DNA from: Ananas comosus
Lineage: Eukaryota; Streptophyta; Magnoliopsida; Poales; Bromeliaceae
Length of the DNA: 64,000 nucleotides
Assembly (NCBI RefSeq): GCF_001540865.1
Contig: NC_033631.1
Location: 7,133,945 to 7,197,944 of the forward strand
Direction of reading: 5' to 3'
Shown here: in pieces, positions 10,273 to 21,193 of the stretch
Numbering within the stretch: position 1 is the stretch's first letter
Layout of the letters: the number at the start of each line of letters is the position of its first letter
Made by a program: the position numbers and the translations under genes
The notes under the pieces: model-generated
Told to the model about the DNA's origin: nothing
The model's input: the letters and a program-made list of their open reading frames with translations, nothing else
Databases searched by the model: none

Positions 10273-12694
10273 TGTAGTGTTCCAGAGGTTTGTATAGAAT
10301 TGGCTACAGTATTAGTGACTGGTCGACACATCTAGAGAGTGTCGGACTGAGTCGGAGTCATTTCTGCACGAAATGGATGCAGAAATGGACTTGGCGCACT
10401 CAAATAAACAAAACTGAAGTTTTGCCAGTTTCGGGCGCCCAAAACTGGTTTGGGTCGCCCAGAACCTAAGTGCTAATCTGAGCAGAACTGGAAGCCAATT
10501 CGGATCCTGATTTTGGGTGCCGGTTGTGGGTCCAAAAGTTTACTTCGTGAATATTTATTGCGCTGACACGTAGCTGGTGGTAGGTGAGGTCCGTCGGAGC
10601 CGGATATGGACGCAGCACACCGCAGGTGAAGGAACCGAAGAGGAGAAGTTGTGTAGCCTGGAGGTTTCGGACGCTCAGAACATGGTTTCGTGCGCCCGAA
10701 ACTACCCGTTTCTGCAGGGGTAGCAGATTAGTGCCTTTTGTTCCTGAGGCTCTTTTGACCATTGGATCACCCTATAAATAGAGGGAGTACGTCCCTGGTG
10801 AGCTCTTTTCACCTCTTCTTCACAGTGAAGCTTGCAATTGCATTCCAACCCTTCCAAATCCTCCAATTTACACATTTTCACTACTTCCAAGCTTAAAGAT
10901 TGCTGATTCTGCAGATTTCCAGCAGCGACCTTCGGCATTTTGGATCGTGTGTGACGTAGGAAGCTCCGTTTGCCGTGAAACTTGGTTTGGTGGATTCTAG
11001 ACTTCAAGAGGAATTCGTGGAGCCCGATTTGACAGAAATTGATTAAGGTTTGTTTAGTCAATTTCGTGTCTTTTCTTGCTGCTGTTGGTTTAGACCTGAA
11101 GTTGAGTTGTCTTGGGTGTTCATGATGATATCTTGGGAGGAAGTGGGATTTTGGACCTTAGAGTGATACTTCATCATAGTCCACAGGATTTGGGACCTTC
11201 CTTACTTGAATTGAAAATTATTAGGTGAGTTTTGACATTGGAATTGAAAGATTTAGCTTAAGTGCTGAAATTGAGGGTTATAATGCAGCTTTTGGTATTT
11301 TTTTGGTAATTAGATCCTTGAGGTAGTGTTGTTGCTAATTCAGAGTGATCTTGGTTGGCCTCGACAGGGATTCCAGTAGTTGAGGGCTGTCGTCGAGCCG
11401 TTTTGAGGTGGGTTAATCATCGGTTTTTTCTCCTAAGTGCATGCGTAGTCAACGTGTATATTTTCAGCCTTTGTATATCATGTTTTTAGCTCGAATTCAT
11501 CGATTATCATATTAAACGAAATCTGAATTTGGAGCATACTGAAATAAGTTAGATAAATAATACATGTTGGACTTGGATTTGACTTAGGAGAAAACTAGCG
11601 CTTCTACACTGTCATATATTAAAACTACCAGATTTAGCTCTAGAAGCCGTAGTTTGTTTGTATCACCGCAGTTTGTAGGCGGTGGATATTCAGGATAGTG
11701 TAGAATATGTTTACGCTCATGCTGGGATGTCGGGCTTATTTTTACAGCAGTGTTTAGGCTGTTCCGGACTGTCGGGTGCCGTTGGGGTTAACGGTAGACC
11801 CAGATTGCTGTTTTCGCATCAGATTGTGCCGAGGGCACGTGAGTTTGCTTGTTAGATCCTGTTTACTTGACTATAGCCTGTGAGAGCCTGTTTGAGCTCG
11901 ACAGAGACACGCTTGCATACTCGGTTGGGTAGCGCCTACGAGTGCCACTCTGAAGTCGGACTTAGTGCTGTTGCGTTGGTGTCGTGATGTCTTTGTTGGA
12001 CTTGCTCTCCACGGACTGCTTAGTGTGGAGGTAGCTGTATAGTTTCGACAAGCGGGACCTGTGTATTCACAGTCCCTGGGACGAGTGTGTTCACAGTCCT
12101 TGGGACGGGTGTGTTTATAGTCCCTAGTGAGATTGGGTCGGAGTTGCTTTTCCTACAGATTATTAGTGTGGATTCATGATAGTAGAGTGGCATGTAGCTG
12201 TAGATTATTTTCAGTTCCTTACTATTATTGAGCGTATATCTGTAAACTTAGTGGGTGAGCCGATGAGATTTAGGGCGGTATCCACTGAGGACTACTTCTT
12301 TTGCAGTAGTTCTCACGCCCTGTTGTTACCTCTCTTTTGCAGAGCCTTCTCTTTCGGCTGCTGCTGTCGCAGATTTGGATCGTGGAAAAGGAGTCGCGAG
12401 CTAGATCCCTTCCCGTTTTGCTGCTAACTTAGTGATATACCAGCTACAGGTAGTTGTAGTTTTTGGTTATTATACATACTGATGTTAGATCCTTGCTGGT
12501 TCGAGTGCTTTTGTACCAGAATGTTATGTATGTATAGTTAACCGGTTTTATCATTATACTGTTCTTTTTAGCAGCTCTATACTACTATTTGTAGTTTTGT
12601 ATGATTATAGGTATAGCTATCGCTTCGTATACAAGGAAAATTCCTTTGTATACGGCGGGTTTGTTGACGTGCCCGGAGAAACGAGTAATCCGGA
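10273..12694 (+). mobile_element. Long LTR, copy A (about 2.4 kb, plus orientation)
   Basis: Starts TGTAGTGTTCC. Its right end is the inverse of the left ends of copies B (16532) and C (30922), e.g. GTATACGGCGGGTTTGTTGA and GTGCCCGGAGAAA. The final bases are lost at the N (12695). The TATA box at 10773-10780 fixes the transcriptional direction as plus. No primer-binding site or polypurine tract adjoins, so it looks like a solo or truncated LTR. Its short ORFs are not conserved between copies. A Ty3/Gypsy origin is likely from the large LTR, but no pol sequence is present to prove it. Confidence 0.65.
10773..10780 (+). promoter_or_regulatory. TATA box of LTR copy A
   Basis: TATAAATA, about 500 bp into the LTR and followed by AGAGGGAGTACGTCC. 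The preceding U3-like part holds the palindromic motif TTTCGGGCGCCC in several variants. Copies B and C carry TATATATG-type boxes at the equivalent place on the minus strand (near 22370 and 33225). Confidence 0.6.
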
Positions 12695-12695
12695 N

Positions 12696-12997
12696 TTTTC
12701 TATTTTTTATTATTTTGTATGGTTGTGGATCACATATATAAAATAAAAATTAAATTTAAAATTTAAAATTTGATTTTAAATTTAAATTTAAATTTTAAAT
12801 CGAATATCTCCTTATTTTGATGGATTACGGGAGGGAGAGAGCGGGCGCGGGCGCGAGCCAACGCGGTGCGATTTTTTTCCCCTTTTTTCCTATGGGACCA
12901 ACAATCTTTTTTCTTCTTTTTTTTCTTTTCTAACTTTTTTTATTAAAATTAAAATTTAGTATTTGATATTTTACAAATGGTAATCTTATATTACTGA
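12696..12997. other. AT-rich spacer, no gene
   Basis: Contains TTTAAATTTAAA blocks, a short GC-rich island (GGGCGCGGGCGCGAGCC, about 12843-12860) and T-rich tracts. Confidence 0.5.
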
Positions 12998-13148
12998 CTT
13001 TGCAGTTTATGTGATGTTGATGAAGACTGATCACGAGTGTGGCCAACTGATCACGAAGTTCCAAGTCTTCGCTCGCTCCAGATTTCTTAGAAACACCACT
13101 TGTCCCATCCTGCGCAGATCTGGCTGAAGATCGTCTACGCGGTGCCAT
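12998..13148 (-). pseudogene. Truncated start of an LTR-retrotransposon gag-like reading frame
   Basis: On the minus strand, ATG at 13148 opens MAPRRRSSARS... with Ser/Arg/Lys-rich residues for about 50 codons before running into AT-rich non-homologous sequence. It lies about 330 bp downstream of a primer-binding site (13492-13481), the expected place for gag in a Ty3/Gypsy element, and the basic MAPRRRS-type N-terminus is common in such gags. No capsid, zinc knuckle or pol is present. Assignment is by position more than by sequence. Confidence 0.4.
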
Positions 13149-13480
13149 TGTTCCCTGAAACATGACAACTTGGTCAATCCGCGACCCTCTAGGTCGAGCA
13201 CGAAATAATTAACCCAGACTTAAATCATGCGAAAGTCATACAAGGGAGCCTATTCTCATCACTCGATTTCATGTTGTCGCGCGCCAACATGAACACACTC
13301 GGCTGATAATAAACCATACGTTGAATCTACCTCTAACCTCCCTTTTAGAGGCATACAATTCTTGACCCAATCAATTCATTTTTTGCCGCAAGTCACATGG
13401 TCTCATCTCTCACGAGCCTAAGTTCCATATGGTTTACTATCCTAGGGTCTCCTAGATCCAATTAAACTTTTTTTTTTTAT

Positions 13481-13492
13481 GCTCTAATACCA
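13481..13492 (-). other. Primer-binding site of the 13.5-kb LTR retrotransposon
   Basis: TGGTATTAGAGC on the minus strand differs by one base from the initiator-Met-tRNA-complementary TGGTATCAGAGC. It begins 7 bases after the LTR end at 13500. Confidence 0.7.
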
Positions 13493-13499
13493 TCTTATC

Positions 13500-15859
13500 T
13501 GTCACGCCCCGAGACCCGCCTCTCTGGTCGGATTCTAGCCCGCCGACAGACCGCCGAACGGACAGAGTTTTTCCTGTACGTCCAAGGTGTCGCAACAGTA
13601 CAAGTCAAGTGGTTCCAAATAGGAACAGATTTCACATACTGAATGCATAAGAAAAGGTACCGAAAACATAAAGTACTAATCTATTACAAGCATTCAGCTC
13701 ATTTAACATTCAATTTACATTTTGACTCTTTTGCTTCCAAACACAACCAACTATTACAAATTATTACAATTTGGTTCTTTCTTTTCATTTCCACCCCTAA
13801 GCTAGACCAACTCGGGGTACTGCTATCTCTGGTCACAGTGGTAGGGCGCTATCTACTGAGCTACGCCCTTGTCTCGCGCCGCCGCGCCGCTCGCGTGTGG
13901 ACCTAAAATATGTAGGGTGAGAACTATGATCCATAGTTCCCAATGGGTACGGCTACCCAAGGAAAGAGCTCGACCCACCAGGTCCAAAAGAGGCACTACA
14001 AACATGTTAGTTCAACAGATATCCACAAATAATTTATGCAAGTATTAAATACATGCGTATGCCTCACAACATGTAATATGCGATTCATGCAAGTAGATCT
14101 ACTGACTCTACTTTCTATCTCACTATCCACAGCTCATCCATTTACTATTCTATATCATTGGCTATTTTCTGTCACTTACCATTTCCACCTAAGGTTTCCT
14201 TTACCTTAGCCAACTATGCCACTCGACTCGGTCTTGAGTTAATCATCCGCGAAATACCACACTTTGTCAGGCTCAAGTTGAAGGACGTCTCACTTGCACC
14301 TCAGCCTTAAATCCTCTCGACTATAGGTCTTCCACAGGGTGAGGAGATACCGTCGAACCCCGGACCACAAGTCGCTCAAGCTCAACGGGCGAGGAGAACC
14401 AAGTCTCATCCGCTCAGCCGCAAGTCTCATCCGCTGCACTCACAGCCATCAATCCTAGGGATTTCGGAATCCACTTTCCACATCTCAAGGGTTAGACTCA
14501 TACCCTATAATATCGACCTCTCTAGGTTCGACTCATGCACATCCTAGTGGCTACTCCACCACTATAGTCCATAACCTAGGTTTAACTATACTAGGTTCAT
14601 ACCACTACATCTCATAACCTAGGTACAACCACACTAGGTTCTATGTAATTTTCACCTAGATTCACTCGATTCTAGGTTCATCGTTCAACCTATGTTCAAT
14701 GACACTAGGTTTAATGCCACTCAAGCTATATGTTATCCTAGTTGTCCACACCTAGGATTCATAATTTTCATGCCACACTTGTCGAGTTCTCTAATCAGCC
14801 TAGAGTTCATCGACCTATGTTTACTATCCACATCTAGGCATTCATATATACATATCCTATATGTCCACATGCCTATGTTTTCATTATCCAATGATAGTCA
14901 TTACATAGCATCTATCTCATGCATTCATAATTGCAATTAAACTACCATTACATGCATCAATAATAAATCATACTTCACTTTGACATGGAAGTGACCTAAT
15001 CACTTCGGTGAAGCACAACCCACCTAACAATACTCTCCGATTGCTTGTCGACACTTGCAATCGGGCTCTCGCGGCACTCGTCACCCGGTTCGGCTCGAAC
15101 TCGAAATCTATCACTGAACCCTCACCGATTCGAACCTAGAGTTGTTAGGGGCTCGCCTCTATCCTTCAATTAGAGAATTAAATGGTCAATTTAGCTTAAA
15201 ACCCTAAAATCCCAAAACCCCCAATTTCAAACCCTAGTTTCCCATCACCTCCAAATATTCATGGAGCAATATGTTTACCTAGCTTAGAACAGTCTAGGAA
15301 TCTCTAGAACATCATGTATAAAGAATTTAACCAAAATTCCAAACTCTTACCCATGCGAGCCTCGAGTCGAAGGCACGCCGCATCACCAAGCGCTTGAGGG
15401 CTCGATCCACCGCTCTCCATGCGTTCCTAAGCTCCTTCTCCACCAAAACCCCAAGTTTGGGAGAGAGATCTAGAGAGGGAAAGAGAGGAGACTAGAGAGA
15501 GAAAGGAGAGCTTCACTCTCTCTCTCTCAAGTGTGTGTGGGTGTGTGTAGGCTGAGGAAGAAGAAGGAAATGAGAAGGTCCATTTATATAAAGCCCCACC
15601 ACACAATTTACCAAAATGCCATCCACCTGGGCTACCCGCGTGTACGGGGTCCAGACCTTGGCTCTAGGGTCCGAATCCTGAGAGCAATTCCAGCTCGAAA
15701 CAGCTTGGTAATCCGCCAGCTTGCTCTCCCAGGTCCAAACACCTCATCCAAGGTATTACGAAGCACTCGGAATAATTAACGGACCTCACCATCTCATCCA
15801 CTACCATACTTCGGTTAATTCGACTGAAGTTCGGTTCGACCTAGTTTCGGTATATTACA
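13500..15859 (-). mobile_element. 5' LTR of a Ty3/Gypsy-like retrotransposon (2.36 kb)
   Basis: On the minus strand the LTR runs from TGTAATATACCG (15859) to GGGGCGTGACA (13500) and is followed by a primer-binding site, so this is a 5' LTR with transcription leftward. It is inserted in the AT-rich repeat R, which resumes at 15860. The 3' part of the element is missing. A CT-rich and AG-rich stretch lies at about 15460-15535. The ORFs inside are not conserved. Confidence 0.7.
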
Positions 15860-16531
15860 ATAATGAATCAACTTTTAATTTCTCCTTATCTCTAAAATAG
15901 AAAAAAATATATACTTATCCAAATTTTTGCCAACCGAAATACATCTACTATGAATCTATATTTTAATTTGAAATTTGTTTAATTTTTTTTTTATCTCTAA
16001 AATAGAAAAACTTTCATTCTTATCCAAATTTTTGTCAGAATATCTACTGTAAATCTATATTTCAATTCAAATAATTTTAAATTTTAAATTTTAAATTTTG
16101 GGACTATCAACATATTACAACAGAAATAATGAAAAGATAGATTGGTTGATAAATTTGTAAACCATATTTTTGAATTAATATGATATACAAATTTATAATC
16201 AATTTTTAAAAAATTACCTCAAATAAGAACGAACGATTATGATCAATTTGTTAAAAAAAATATTTATACTCATCTATAAATTCAATTCTACGAACGGTTA
16301 TGATCAATTGGTTAAAAATATTTGAAATAAAAATCAACGGTTATGATCAATATGTTCATATTTGAAAACAAAATCAACGGTTATGATCAATTTGTTAAGA
16401 AAAGCACTTCTATCCATCTATTTTACATTAAAATTTAAATTTGAGTTTAAATTGTGAATTCAATTTAATTTTTGATTTTTGATATCAAATCTATCCATCT
16501 ATTTTATATTAAAATTTAAATTTGAGTTTAA
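15860..16531. repeat. AT-rich dispersed repeat R, copy 2
   Basis: Collinear with 9195-10272 and 30190-30900, without the foldback insertion seen in copy 1. Several TTATGATCAAT units occur between 16225 and 16400. No gene. Confidence 0.65.
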
Positions 16532-17903
16532 TGTCACGCCCCGGAATACCGCATTTCTCCGGGCACGCCAACAGACCCACCGTATACATAGGAATTTTTC
16601 GTATATACGAAACGATAGCTGTATCTGAATCAAATCATAGCTACAACTAGAAGTATAGAGCTACTAATAAAAACATACATACATAAATACCAAGGATTCA
16701 CTGTACATATAACATCCATGACTACGCCTCGCGCCAGCGAGTATACAAAACATAAGGTATGTGCATGAACCAAAACGCCTCAAAACTATCTGTGAAGGGC
16801 CCTCCTTTAGAACGGCGACACGACTGGTAAGGATCTAGCTCGCAACTCCCTTCCCGCGGTCGGAATCAGTAATAGCAGCAGCCACCCACGAAAGCTCTGC
16901 AAAAAGGTGTCAACAACTGGGTGCGAGAACTACTGTAAAACAGAGTAGTTCTCAGTGGGTACCGTTACCGACCTTAACGGCTCACCCACTAAGTCTATAA
17001 AAAAGTGTGTAAGAGATAGTAAAAAAAGCTGGAATCCTACAGCTATATGCCACAATACTATCGCTAACCAACACTGGCTACCTGTAGATAGGAAAATGCC
17101 ACACTTTGACCCAAACTCTCTGGGGACTGTGATACACTCATCTCGTCTGTCGAAGCTACCCCGTACACCACCTGTGAGTAATCAGTGGAGAAAATCTCTC
17201 TAAGGACTGTGATACACCCGTCCCGCTCATCTAGGCTACACCATACAGCACATCGAGAGTAGCTGGTGGAGAAATCTTTCTAGGAACTGTGATATACCCG
17301 TCCCGCTTGTCTAAATTACACCGTACGTCACCTCGCGAAAATGGCCGTCCAGGAAGAAGGTCCAACAGGACTACTGTGACTCAATACATGTCACCATCTC
17401 ACTAAGGGTAGAGGAAAGCGTCACTATCTACCACTAACCCAAACTCACACAGGCTGCCCAAACGGACCCACCCTGTCTGTATCTAGGGATGCAAATGGAT
17501 TCGGGTTGGTGGAGCTCCCGCCCCGACCCGCCCCGAATGGGGTAGTAAACGGAGGGAAATAAACGGATTCGGGGCAGGAAACGGGGCAGTTTTTGTGATC
17601 CGAGGCGGATTCGGGGCAGGAAACGGTAAAATTTTTTATCCGCCCCGAATCCGCCCCGAATCCGCCCCGCCCCGAATCCGCCTGAATCCGCCCCGAAAAC
17701 CATTTTTAACTTCTTTAAATTACCCCTGAAAAATGATATATTTACGAAATACCCATCTGTATATATTGCTATCAATTTGCAAACCCTAAAAAAAAAAATC
17801 CTGTGTCACAACTCACAAGACACAACTCTCACAACCCATCCAGATCTCCACCTACCACCCTCCACGACCGGCCGCCGCCGCTGTCGCTGCCGCCGCCATC
17901 GCC

Positions 17904-18035
17904 GCCCTTTCCCTCGCTTCCGCCGGCCGACGCTGCCCTTTCCCTCGCCTCCGCCGGCCGACGCCGCCCTTTCCCTCGCCTCCGCGGCTCCGCCGATCGC
18001 CGCCCTTTCCCTCGCCTCCGACGGCCGCCGCGCTT
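17904..18035 (+). repeat. GC-rich 31-bp tandem array at the hAT left side
   Basis: GCCCTTTCCCTCGCCTCCG recurs at 17904, 17935, 17966 and 18002 (31, 31 and 36 bp spacing). It encodes only Pro/Arg/Ser low complexity in any frame. Confidence 0.8.
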
Positions 18036-18120
18036 TTTCTCACCTCCATCTCCTTCTTTGCCTCTATCTACAAGTACCATACCTGTTTTTTTTTTCTTTT
18101 CCCTATTTTTTTCTTNTGTA

Positions 18121-18599
18121 GGTGATGGGAAAAAAGGAACAAGACATTTACATGACCATTATGGCAGATGCTTGAAGAGAAAACATCAAGACATCCAATA
18201 TGCAATGCAAAATCAAAAAAGATTGAAAATTGATGAGAGGGATGGAAAACTCAAGATAACTAATTATACATTTGACCAAGAAATTTGTAGAAGGAAGGTT
18301 GCCACTATGATCATTTTACATGAGTTGCCTCTTTGTTTTGTTGAATATCATGGCTTTAGAGAATTATGTCAAAGTCTTCAACCTGCTTTTAAGATGATTT
18401 CAAGAACAACATTAAAGAGTGACATTTTGAAGATTTATGATGTTGAGAAGCAAAAAACTATGAAGTTGTTAGAAAGGAACAGAAGTAGAATTGCTATAAC
18501 CACTGATATGTGGACCTCTAGCAATCAGAAGAAAGGATTTATGGCAGTCACAGCTCATTGGATAGATGATTCTTGGCCCATTCAAAATCGGATATTAAG
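18121..18599 (+). CDS. hAT transposase, 5' coding exon (BED-finger remnant and start of core)
   Basis: Opens after a polypyrimidine tract and TGTAG (18117-18120). Translation reads GDGKKGTRHLHDHYGRCLKR, the second half of a BED zinc finger (H-L-x3-H-x5-C pattern), then KITNYTFDQEICRRKVATMI and IAITTDMWTSSNQKKGFMAV, the first catalytic-core block of hAT transposases (TxDxWTS, with the Asp of the DDE triad). It ends WPIQNRILR. The cysteine pair that normally opens the BED finger is not found upstream; GC-rich repeats are there instead. The expected GT donor after AG (18598-18599) reads AT, and TAA follows at once if the intron is retained. The gene is therefore probably disabled. Confidence 0.75.
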
Positions 18600-18843
18600 A
18601 TAATTAAGTACTTTCTTTCTTGCATAATCTACTTGCTCTTTTACAATATTTATTTTTTGGATATATTCTATTTTCTTTTGCACACTACTTGCATAATCTA
18701 CTTGCTTTTTACAATGTTCTACTTTCTTTCTTGCATAATCTACTTACATAATCTACTTGCTTTTTTCATGTGCATATTCTATTTCTATCTATTTTATCTT
18801 ATAAACTAGCATAATCTACTAATATATTTTGTACAAATTATAG

Positions 18844-20155
18844 GTTTGTTTATGTTCCTTGCCCACACACTGCCGAGATACTTTCAAATGTCTTGAAAGA
18901 TTGTTTAATCACTTGGAAAATTGAGACAAAGATTAGTACAGTTACTATGGACAATTGTACTAGTAATGATTTGTTGATAGAAATTTTGAAGGACTCTTTA
19001 CTTCCTAGTTCTCTAATAATGCAAGGAGAATTTTTTCATATGAGATGTTGTGCTCACATTCTTAATCTCATTGTTAAAGATGGATTGGAAGTTATTAGTG
19101 ATGGCATTGAGAGAGTTCGAGAAAGTGTAGCTTTTTGGACAGCAACACCAAAACGAGTAGAGAAATTTGAAGAGCTAGCAAAACAAGAGGGGTTTGAAAA
19201 TGGTAACAAGTTAGCTCTTGATTGCAAAACTCGATGGAATTCTACTTATATTATGTTAGAGACAGCTTTGATATATAAAGATGTCTTCCCTCGGTTAAGG
19301 CTACGTGATTCTAACTATAAATGTTTGCCAATAGAGGAGGATTGGAGTAGAGCCAAAGAAATATGTGGCAAATTGGAGATCTTTTATAGTGTTACATCGC
19401 TTTTCTCAGGGACTAAGTATCCAACGGCGAATCAATATTTTCCTTACATTTGTAGTATTCTATCAAACTTGCATGAATGGATTGACTCTCCATTTTCAAG
19501 TAATCTAGTGAGATCAATGGCGGAAAAGATGTTGGTAAAGTTTAACAAGTATTGGTCAGTGATTCATGGAATTATGGGAGTTGCGTGTGTACTCGATCCT
19601 AGATACAAATTAACAATGTTAGAAGTTGCTTATAATGAAATTCATGAAAATGCAAGTGATGAAGTCCAAAGAATTCGTGACATATGTTATAGTTTACTTC
19701 GAGAGTACCAAAGTCGAAGTAGAAGTGAGATAAGCCAATCGGATTCATTTCAAACCTCATCTTCAATTGTGGCAAAAACTTCTATATCCAATACATCTAG
19801 CACTTCAAATTTTTTAAAAAAATTTGATACTCTTGCCGCCATTAAAAGAAAAACTAACTTATTAGTGAAGTCAGAATTAGACATGTATTTTGAAGAAGAT
19901 ATATTGCCAAGGATGGAAGATTTTGATATTTTGGGATGGTGGAGAAATAATGGACTCAAGTATCCTACATTACAATTGATTGCAAGAGATATTCTTGCCA
20001 TTCCAGTATCCACAGTAGCTTCAGAATCTGCATTTAGTATTGGTAGTAGAATTGTGAATCCAAACAGGAACATGCTCACTTCTGAAACTTTAGAAGCTCT
20101 AATGTGTGCAAGAAATTGGTTGTGGGCTGAATTAGAAGGGAAATCATACATATAA
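18844..20155 (+). CDS. hAT transposase, 3' coding exon (catalytic core and dimerisation domain)
   Basis: Follows a TATAG acceptor (18843) and is in phase with the 5' exon across intron 18600-18843. It starts with FVYVPCPHTAEILSNVL, then TVTMDNCTSNDLLIEIL (second core Asp region), MRCCAHILNLIVKDGLE (the conserved CxxH block), RWNSTYIMLE, and near the end ELDMYFEEDILPRMEDFDIL, WWRNNGLKYPTLQLIARDIL and ASESAFSIGSR. The last three form the hAT C-terminal dimerisation domain. About 437 codons to the TAA at 20155. It resembles the zinc-finger BED domain / RICESLEEPER-like group. The frame is fully open and looks young, but the donor upstream is broken. Confidence 0.9.
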
Positions 20156-20890
20156 CAATATTAGCTTTAATACATGATGCTTAATAATTTTTCTAACTAT
20201 AAATCAATTTTTTGTTTTTGTTTTTTAAGCCCTCGAGAATGAGGTATGTGATTTTTTTTATTCTTTACGTTAAATTCAATTTTTATGTTACTTAGAATTT
20301 TTTTTAACATTTCTTTTTTGTTAATTTGGTATGTGCATTAGAAAACTGCGACTATGGAATGATGTTTTTTTACCGCATGGAAAGTGGCAAAGTGACGGAG
20401 TTTATATATGTTATTATCAATAATTTTATTGTTGTAAACTTCTTTTTATTTATGAGTTATTATCTACTATTTGGACTTTATTATGGCCATGAGTTATTAT
20501 TTACTATTTAGACTTTATCGTGGCCATGATGGATTTGGACTTTGCAATGTTGTTGTAATGGCTTTGCTAGATTTGATTATTGTGATTTTGGAGAGTGTTT
20601 TTTATTATTTGAATGCTTTGCTTTTTTTCATGATGGTATATTAGTGTATTACATGTTTTATGTTGTTGACAAATTATTGTAATTCTAGTAGACTTTGCCA
20701 TATCTATGTATTTAAAATTTTTGAATTTGCGAATTGTGATTGATATTTTTAATTTTTATAGTTGTTATTGTTATTTATATATAACTTGATAATATTATCA
20801 ATTAATATTACAAATTTTGTGGATTTATATTTACAAAATGTTAATAATATTAAAATTTATAAAACAAATACTATTTGGCGGGGCGGATTC
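20156..20890 (+). other. hAT element 3' non-coding part
   Basis: AT-rich sequence between the transposase stop and the GC-rich subterminal repeats. No ORF of interest. Confidence 0.5.
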
Positions 20891-21012
20891 GAGGCGCNAG
20901 GCGGAGTATTGGGCGGAGTGCAGCCGCGGGGCTTAGGCGGGACGGTTTTATGCGCACAACTTCGGCAACTCCCATACCATGAACATCTGCCTCCGTTTTT
21001 TCCTCTACCTCC

Positions 21013-21193
21013 GCTCCTTTTCGCGCCATCGGCCGTCGCCGCTCCCTTTCCCGCCGCCGGCCATCGCCGCTCCCTTTCCCGTCGCCGGCCGCCTCCGCTC
21101 CTTTTCCCGCCGCCGGCCGCCTCCGCTCCCTTTCCCGCCGCCGGCCGCCTCCGCTCCCTTTCCCGCCGCCGGCCGCCTCCGCTCCCTTTCCCG
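21013..21193 (+). repeat. GC-rich 28-bp tandem array at the hAT right side
   Basis: GCTCC(C/T)TTTCCCGCCGCCGG recurs at exactly 28-bp steps: 21013, 21041, 21069, 21097, 21125, 21153 and 21181. The later units are nearly identical. The composition is like that of the left array at 17904-18035. Confidence 0.9.

Noticed and set aside
10466..11061. ORFs in LTR copy A
   Set aside because: Not conserved in copies B and C of the same LTR.
18600..18843. U12-type AT-AC intron in the transposase gene
   Set aside because: The 5' sequence ATAATTAAG does not match ATATCCTT and the 3' end is AG; a mutated GT donor is the simpler reading.
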